From Methanobacteriota archaeon (GTDB lineage: Archaea > Halobacteriota > Methanosarcinia > Methanosarcinales > Methanosarcinaceae): a DNA stretch of 18,465 bases. Location of the stretch: assembly GCA_023399215.1 (NCBI GenBank), contig JAEWQJ010000054.1, forward strand, positions 1 to 18,465. Reading direction: 5' to 3'. A program made the translations under genes and the position numbers. The notes under the pieces are model-generated. The model was not told the origin of the DNA, did not search any database, and saw nothing but the letters and a program-made list of their open reading frames with translations. Below, in pieces: positions 14,273 to 18,465 of this stretch. Position 1 is the first letter of the stretch. The number at the start of each line of letters is the position of its first letter.

Positions 14273-16264
14273 TTACCCTTCATTACTGAAACAGATAATA
14301 TATTTTGTTCCCTGGTTCCTTTTAAGCTCTATACGCCCGCCTATTTGTTTGGCAAGAATATTTATAAGCTGAAGCCCCAGGGAATCGGTGTTTTGAAAGT
14401 CGAGTTCTTCGGGAATTCCTATTCCGTTATCGGCTACTGTAAGTATGTAACGGAAATTATTGTTCAGACAGTCCTTATAATCCGTATAGTCTCCCTCATA
14501 TAGACAGTATTTATCCGAACATGAAGTCTCGTACTTTGCGGCAAAAGTTTCAGCTTTACCAAAATTTATGCTGACTTCGCCTTTTTTTCCCGCGGGAAAA
14601 GCATGCTTCAGGGAATTTGAAACGATCTCGTTTACAATAATTCCAAGAGGGATGGCAGTATTCATGCCCAAATAAACCTGTTCAAGGCTTAATTTGAGGC
14701 TTATATTCCTGTTTCCTACATTATAGGAATTGAAAAGATCTGTGGTTAGTTTTCTTAGGTAGTCTGAGAAATCAAAAGCATCCATATTTTCACTCTCATG
14801 GAGTCTCTCATGGATCATCGCAATAGATTCGACTCGATTCTGGCTCTCCCTGAAGGCTTCGAGTACCTCTTTATCTTCGAATTTTTCTGCTTGCAGGCTG
14901 AGGAGAGAGGAGATTACCTGAAGGTTATTCTTTATGCGATGATGGACTTCTTTTAATCGGATTTTATCTATTTTTTCCAGAGCTTCTTCATCTATTTTGC
15001 GTTCAGTGATATCGTAAACCAGCCCTTGAAACTTTCCCGAACTTTCGGATTCATCCGAGATTCTCTGGAGAATCTCACGAACCCATTTTATCTCCCCGTC
15101 TTTTTTCTTTATCCGATATTCGCTTTCAACAATAGAATTAAGATTTAGCTTTAGTTTATCCTCTTTTTTAGAAATAACAGAGCGGTCTTCAGAGATTATT
15201 ATTTCCTGCCAGTCAACTTTTCCAGAGAGGAAATCCTGCTTCGGATAACCTGTCATTTCCTCAACAGGACCATGGAGAAATATCAATTTAAAATCCTTAT
15301 TAAACTGAAATCCGATTCCCTGAAGATTTTGCATATAGGAACTATAACTGTCTGGACCATCTTTGGGATTGCCTTCTTCCTCAGCATTTGGATGTTCGGT
15401 CAGGTATCTTTTGCCTACCATCCTGCAAATATGACCGTATTCGTCCCCAATGGAACCAGCTTTCTGCCTGAAATCTTCCTCTCGGTGTTTAAGCTCCTTG
15501 AAGAGAAAGCTGCAAGGTTCTTCGAACCCAATATCTACGACTGCTTTATAAACCAGATAAAAAGACAATAATTTAAAGAAGAGCCCTATAATACTTGGAG
15601 CCTCACTCGTTTTGTTGAATGCAAATAACAATGAAACAAAGCCTGTAAGAACCAGTGAAATTGAGAGTAAACTAAAAACTTTTTCTTCGAACCTATCCCT
15701 GACAATATAAAGGAGAAAAAGTGAGCATAGAAGTATGAAAGGAATTAAGTATCCACTTGCTACTTTGAATTGAGTAAATCCAGAACCCTGAAAATAAGAA
15801 TCCGGGAAATTTTCGGAAAAAAAGATTGAAATCAAGCAGATAACACTAACTACTGCATATACAAGAAATGCCTTCCAGGCAAAAATTGAGCTTTCAAGGG
15901 TTTTGACATTTCGCTTCTGACTCTCTCCAGTGCGTATCAAAAACAGCGGAGCTACCAGAAAAGAAGTGCTTTCCAGGAATCTTGCAATGATCCAGAACTG
16001 AGCAGTCAGGTTTGTACCAAATCCGGGAAATACCCCCATGTGGTGGAACGCAAGTGCACTCAGAAAGTCAAAACTCCCTACGAAAAAGTAGCCAACTCCC
16101 AATATCAGAAGGTATCGGTTCTCAAGGCGGCGTCTCGACTTCCAAACAATGAGAAATATCACGTATGCAAAGTAGACGCTGAACAGTTCTATTACTATAT
16201 GAAAGAGGAGGTAATTGTTAAGGCTAATCAGATAAAGCAAGATAACTATGGTTATCCAGACCAT
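14273..16264 (-). CDS. Sensor histidine kinase: MASE3 membrane sensor, PAS, HisKA_2, HATPase
   Basis: At least 663 residues. Residues 1 to about 245 are a MASE3-type sensor with about seven to eight membrane helices, including NNYLLFHIVIELFSVYF. A PAS domain follows (about 305-425). The phosphoacceptor block is EVHHRIKNNLQV, with H441/H442 in a HisKA_2-type dimerisation helix, and then an ATPase domain with N-box NEIVSNSLKHAF, DNGIGIP and GLQLI. It should autophosphorylate in response to an unknown signal; no response regulator is adjacent, so it is an orphan. The annotated first ATG (16264) has no ribosome binding site, and the frame stays open and family-like 16 codons upstream to an AUA at 16312, which has GGTGAT five bases before it. 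The true N-terminus may be there. A Cys-rich insertion (SCSDKYCLYEG) separates the N-box from DNGIG. Confidence 0.92.
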   Translation of the reverse strand: MVWITIVILLYLISLNNYLLFHIVIELFSVYFAYVIFLIVWKSRRRLENRYLLILGVGYFFVGSFDFLSALAFHHMGVFPGFGTNLTAQFWIIARFLESTSFLVAPLFLIRTGESQKRNVKTLESSIFAWKAFLVYAVVSVICLISIFFSENFPDSYFQGSGFTQFKVASGYLIPFILLCSLFLLYIVRDRFEEKVFSLLSISLVLTGFVSLLFAFNKTSEAPSIIGLFFKLLSFYLVYKAVVDIGFEEPCSFLFKELKHREEDFRQKAGSIGDEYGHICRMVGKRYLTEHPNAEEEGNPKDGPDSYSSYMQNLQGIGFQFNKDFKLIFLHGPVEEMTGYPKQDFLSGKVDWQEIIISEDRSVISKKEDKLKLNLNSIVESEYRIKKKDGEIKWVREILQRISDESESSGKFQGLVYDITERKIDEEALEKIDKIRLKEVHHRIKNNLQVISSLLSLQAEKFEDKEVLEAFRESQNRVESIAMIHERLHESENMDAFDFSDYLRKLTTDLFNSYNVGNRNISLKLSLEQVYLGMNTAIPLGIIVNEIVSNSLKHAFPAGKKGEVSINFGKAETFAAKYETSCSDKYCLYEGDYTDYKDCLNNNFRYILTVADNGIGIPEELDFQNTDSLGLQLINILAKQIGGRIELKRNQGTKYIICFSNEG

Positions 16265-16317
16265 TAATTCGTAGAAGTCTACTTTTGATATGTTTTTCCT
16301 GACATCTGATATGTTTA

Positions 16318-16323
16318 ATCACC
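16318..16323 (-). promoter_or_regulatory. Ribosome binding site preceding an in-frame AUA, upstream of the kinase ATG
   Basis: On the minus strand GGGGTGAT is followed after five bases by ATA at 16310-16312, which is in frame with the kinase ATG at 16264 and preceded by an in-frame TGA. The 16 codons between encode SDVRKNISKVDFYEL, similar in character to the cytoplasmic N-termini of MASE3 kinases. Confidence 0.5.
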
Positions 16324-16394
16324 CCTTCGCACCTAACGCCTCAAGAATTCATAATTTCGTATAAGACTGAATGTTTAGACTTACAAAGTGATCA

Positions 16395-16560
16395 TAACAT
16401 TGAGTAAATGGCTTTAACATTGAGTAAATGGTTTTAACATTAAGTAAATGGTTTTAACGTTGAGTAATGGCTTTAACGTCGAGTTTCTAACATCGAATAA
16501 ATGAGTTTAACATTGAGTTTTTAACGTCGAGTTTTTAACATCGAGTAACATTGAGTTATA
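16395..16560. repeat. Tandem repeat array of 20-bp units decaying to about 14 bp
   Basis: Units of the type TAACATTGAGTAAATGGTTT start at 16395, 16415, 16435 and 16455 (near identical, 19-20 bp), then continue as shorter variants with the core TAAC(A/G)T(T/C)GAGT up to about 16560. The array occupies part of the 650-bp gap upstream of the kinase. The rest of 16571-16970 shows no gene I can support. Confidence 0.88.
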
Positions 16561-16974
16561 CTGAGTTTAATTCAATTTTAGACCTGAGTAATCTGCAAAT
16601 AACGGAATAGGAAGAGTAAAAAGAATTGCAGAAAAGAGAATAAGAAGAAAACCTGAGGCATTACACGCTGTTTATTGTATTCCCCAGTACAGCAGCGCGA
16701 CGATATGCTCCCCAAGTATACCAATTCAGAGAGGAATCATCAATTGCCTCCAGGCAATTCTTTACTTGTTCACACTCAACTCACTTCCCAACTTCAGGAG
16801 ATATAAAGAGCAGAAATTATTTTAAATTAATTATTCAAAAAATTGTCTATAAGTAAAAAATAATATGGCTTAAAAAATTTTGTACACCTGATAAAATTTA
16901 TTGCTTAACTAAAATGATACAAAATATTTTAGAGAGTGTCGTCGATCAGTTAGATTCTGTGTACTCTATATTGC

Positions 16975-17057
16975 CAAAACGAATACCGAATTTGTTCCCT
17001 TACTTCTATCAAGCTTATATGTGCGACGTATACACTGAAAAGTTCTACCATGATTCT
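16975..17057 (-). pseudogene. Decayed fragment of a second MASE3 sensor domain
   Basis: Read on the minus strand from 17057, the frame after a stop gives RIMVELFSVYVAHISLIEV, which aligns with HIVIELFSVYFAYVIFLIV of the kinase sensor: ELFSVY is identical and many other positions are conservative. Further along RY recurs at a similar place. Two stops (TAG at 17058-17060 and the triplet before it) lie just upstream, and resemblance ends within about 30 residues. So this is probably the remnant of a paralogue of the intact kinase, on the same strand about 0.7 kb upstream of it. The plus-strand frame that covers it (16914-17141) looks like a shadow. The match is hand-made and short. Confidence 0.5.
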
Positions 17058-17199
17058 CTACTACAGAACAGGCAAGTAGCTAGAAAAATAAATATTTTCA
17101 AATTTTTACTTTTTCCTGGGTTCCATTTCAAAGGGGAGTAATTATATAAATTTTAAGCTTAAATTTTATACTCTATACGTTTAAGGGTTTGAACATAGA

Positions 17200-17211
17200 T
17201 ACTATAAATTA
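17200..17211 (+). promoter_or_regulatory. Likely TATA box of the phosphoribosyltransferase gene
   Basis: TACTATAAATTA lies about 55 bp before the ATG at 17262; a start near 17230 would leave a 30-base leader containing the GAGG site at 17253-17256. A second AT-rich run at 17145-17170 could serve instead. Confidence 0.4.
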
Positions 17212-17261
17212 AAATTGCTTATCTTATCAATTAATCCAGTTCGACAGGGGTTGAGGAACAA

Positions 17262-17915
17262 ATGGCACTTTTTGAAGATCGGATGGATGCCGGGAAAAAG
17301 CTTGCAAAAGAACTTTCAAAATATGCAAATCGCTCAGATGTGTTGATACTTGCGCTCCCGCGTGGTGGGGTTCCGGTGGCATTTGAAGTCGCAAAGGAAC
17401 TTAATGTAAAAATGGATGTGTTTATAGTAAGGAAATTGGGAGTTCCAGGAAATGAAGAACTGGCAATGGGAGCTATCTCTTCTGACAATGCCCTTGTGTT
17501 GAATGAAGACATTGTCAGGTCTTTTCAGATACCTGAACGAGTAATTAATATGGCAGCCGAGAATGAGCTCAAGGAACTTAAACGCAGGGAACGCACTTAC
17601 CGTGGAGATAGACCCAAGCCTGAGATTAGTGGCTCGACTGTGATTTTAATAGATGATGGGCTTGCTACAGGTGCGACAATGCGTGCAGCTACATCTGCTA
17701 TTAAAACTAAAAATCCAGCTAAAATAGTGGTTGCAGTACCCACGGGTGCACCGGATACGTGTGAGCTTTTTAAAAAAGAAGTAGATGAAGTAATATGTAT
17801 AGCTACCCCTGAACCTTTCTATGGGGTCGGAGCCTGGTACGGAAACTTCAGTCAAACCACCGATGAAGAGGTCTGCGAACTTCTGGATAAAGCAATGGCT
17901 CTTCCGGCAAGATAA
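17262..17915 (+). CDS. Phosphoribosyltransferase family protein
   Basis: A 217-residue type I phosphoribosyltransferase. The PRPP-binding signature VILIDDGLATGATM contains D131-D132, followed by the phosphate loop. An early loop, LALPRGGVPVAFEVAKEL, resembles that of the ComF-like/hypoxanthine-type proteins in which the substrate hood forms. Near the C-terminus are EVICIATPEPFYGVGAWYGNFSQTTDEEV, typical of the uncharacterised PRTases that often sit alone or fused to hydrolases. It probably uses PRPP, but the acceptor base is unknown and it need not be a purine salvage enzyme. ATG at 17262 has GAGG five bases upstream. It is monocistronic and converges on the next gene. Confidence 0.9.
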   Translation: MALFEDRMDAGKKLAKELSKYANRSDVLILALPRGGVPVAFEVAKELNVKMDVFIVRKLGVPGNEELAMGAISSDNALVLNEDIVRSFQIPERVINMAAENELKELKRRERTYRGDRPKPEISGSTVILIDDGLATGATMRAATSAIKTKNPAKIVVAVPTGAPDTCELFKKEVDEVICIATPEPFYGVGAWYGNFSQTTDEEVCELLDKAMALPAR

Positions 17916-18112
17916 TAGTAATTGGTCAACATTTAAAAATAATTTGGTATTTTATATATAATAATTTGATGTATTCCAGAAGCTGTTTTATCCCGAAATA
18001 ATTTCAGGATACAACGGTTTTGGGATCAGTTCAAAGATAAAAAACCTGAGGTCTGAGTAAATATCGACCCTCTAAAAAATTCGGTACACTCTTTTTTAAA
18101 ATTAAAAAATTC

Positions 18113-18465
18113 TCAGAATTTTTCATTGCTCTGAGAGAAATTGAGAGTTCCAGGCAATCCCAGATTAAATTTATATTTTTCAGAACTTGAAGCTTCAAGA
18201 AGCTGCTGCTTTATATAGTATAGCGCATTCAGAAGGGTATCACTGTTTTCAGAATTCATATCTCCGGCATAGGGATGGATATTTTCTTCAAGGGCATTCA
18301 GAAGCCCTGGATCAATGTCGTTTATGAAGTAAGTATCAAGAACCAGGAGGTTTGAAATCTGCTCATAGAAAGCTGTAAGTTCCCGAAGCCAGTCTGGCAC
18401 TCCGTAATTCCTTGCATACTTTTCCCTGTTCAGGAACGCAAGGTAACTAGATATAGTATCTATGA
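18113..18465 (-). CDS. Uncharacterised protein, C-terminal part (cut by window edge)
   Basis: The frame is open from the window's right end to the TAA near 18113, so about 117 residues of the C-terminus are visible. The GTG at 18400 is internal, since in-frame codons continue upstream (SYLAFLNREKYARNYGVPDW). The visible part is mainly helical and soluble, with DTYFINDIDPGLLNALEEN and LYYIKQQLLEAS, and a polar tail. No family recognised. The gene converges on the phosphoribosyltransferase across a 197-bp AT-rich gap with no clear terminator hairpin. Confidence 0.6.
   Translation of the reverse strand, partial: IDTISSYLAFLNREKYARNYGVPDWLRELTAFYEQISNLLVLDTYFINDIDPGLLNALEENIHPYAGDMNSENSDTLLNALYYIKQQLLEASSSEKYKFNLGLPGTLNFSQSNEKF

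Noticed and set aside
16395..16560. CRISPR-like array
   Set aside because: Units are contiguous with no spacers and are only 14-20 bp; there are no cas genes in the window.
16914..17141. Plus-strand 75-codon frame between the kinase and the phosphoribosyltransferase
   Set aside because: It lies antisense to the likely MASE3 relic, has no ribosome binding site and matches no family.

Overview
The window reads as chromosomal DNA of a methanogenic archaeon, most probably a Methanosarcina. Grounds: AT-rich TATA boxes and AGGTGA-type ribosome binding sites; an intron-containing tRNA-Trp whose intron is itself a box C/D guide RNA; a bacterial-type GroES/GroEL pair inside an otherwise archaeal setting; a MASE3-type sensor kinase; and long, repeat-filled intergenic regions. 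The genus is an inference from these features, not a database match.

Layout. Positions 1-2140 (+) hold the end of modA, then modB and modC, a molybdate (possibly tungstate) ABC importer; modC carries a perfect 21-bp in-frame duplication. Positions 2291-2482 encode pre-tRNA-Trp with a 118-nt C/D-box intron. A 27-bp repeat array, an uncharacterised protein (2896-3660, +) and another repeat array lead to a convergent class I/II aminotransferase (3833-5029, -). An uncharacterised protein (5297-5938, -) follows, then about 650 bp rich in inverted repeats with a possible small RNA, then an RNase HI-like protein with an unknown C-terminal half (6605-7432, -).

Positions 7742-9778 (-) are groES-groEL, ending in a long pyrimidine tract on the transcript strand. 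A winged-helix regulator (10016-10423, +) is divergent from groES across a promoter region with two perfect palindromes, and is a reasonable candidate regulator of the chaperonin genes. Next come a DUF362/ferredoxin protein (10538-11674, +), a two-repeat PRC-barrel protein (-), a 72-aa DnaJ-type zinc-finger protein (+), a convergent HNH/zinc-ribbon protein (-), and a MASE3-PAS-histidine kinase (-). The kinase reading frame continues upstream of its first ATG to an AUA codon that has a good ribosome binding site. Upstream of the kinase are a 20-bp repeat array and a decayed fragment of a second MASE3 sensor. The window closes with a phosphoribosyltransferase (+) and the C-terminal part of an unknown protein (-), cut by the window edge.

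I found no complete mobile element, CRISPR array or obvious defence island. The best leads are the regulator/chaperonin promoter, the RNase HI-like fusion, the kinase start and its relic, the self-targeting tRNA intron, the orphan DnaJ-type zinc finger and the candidate small RNA.
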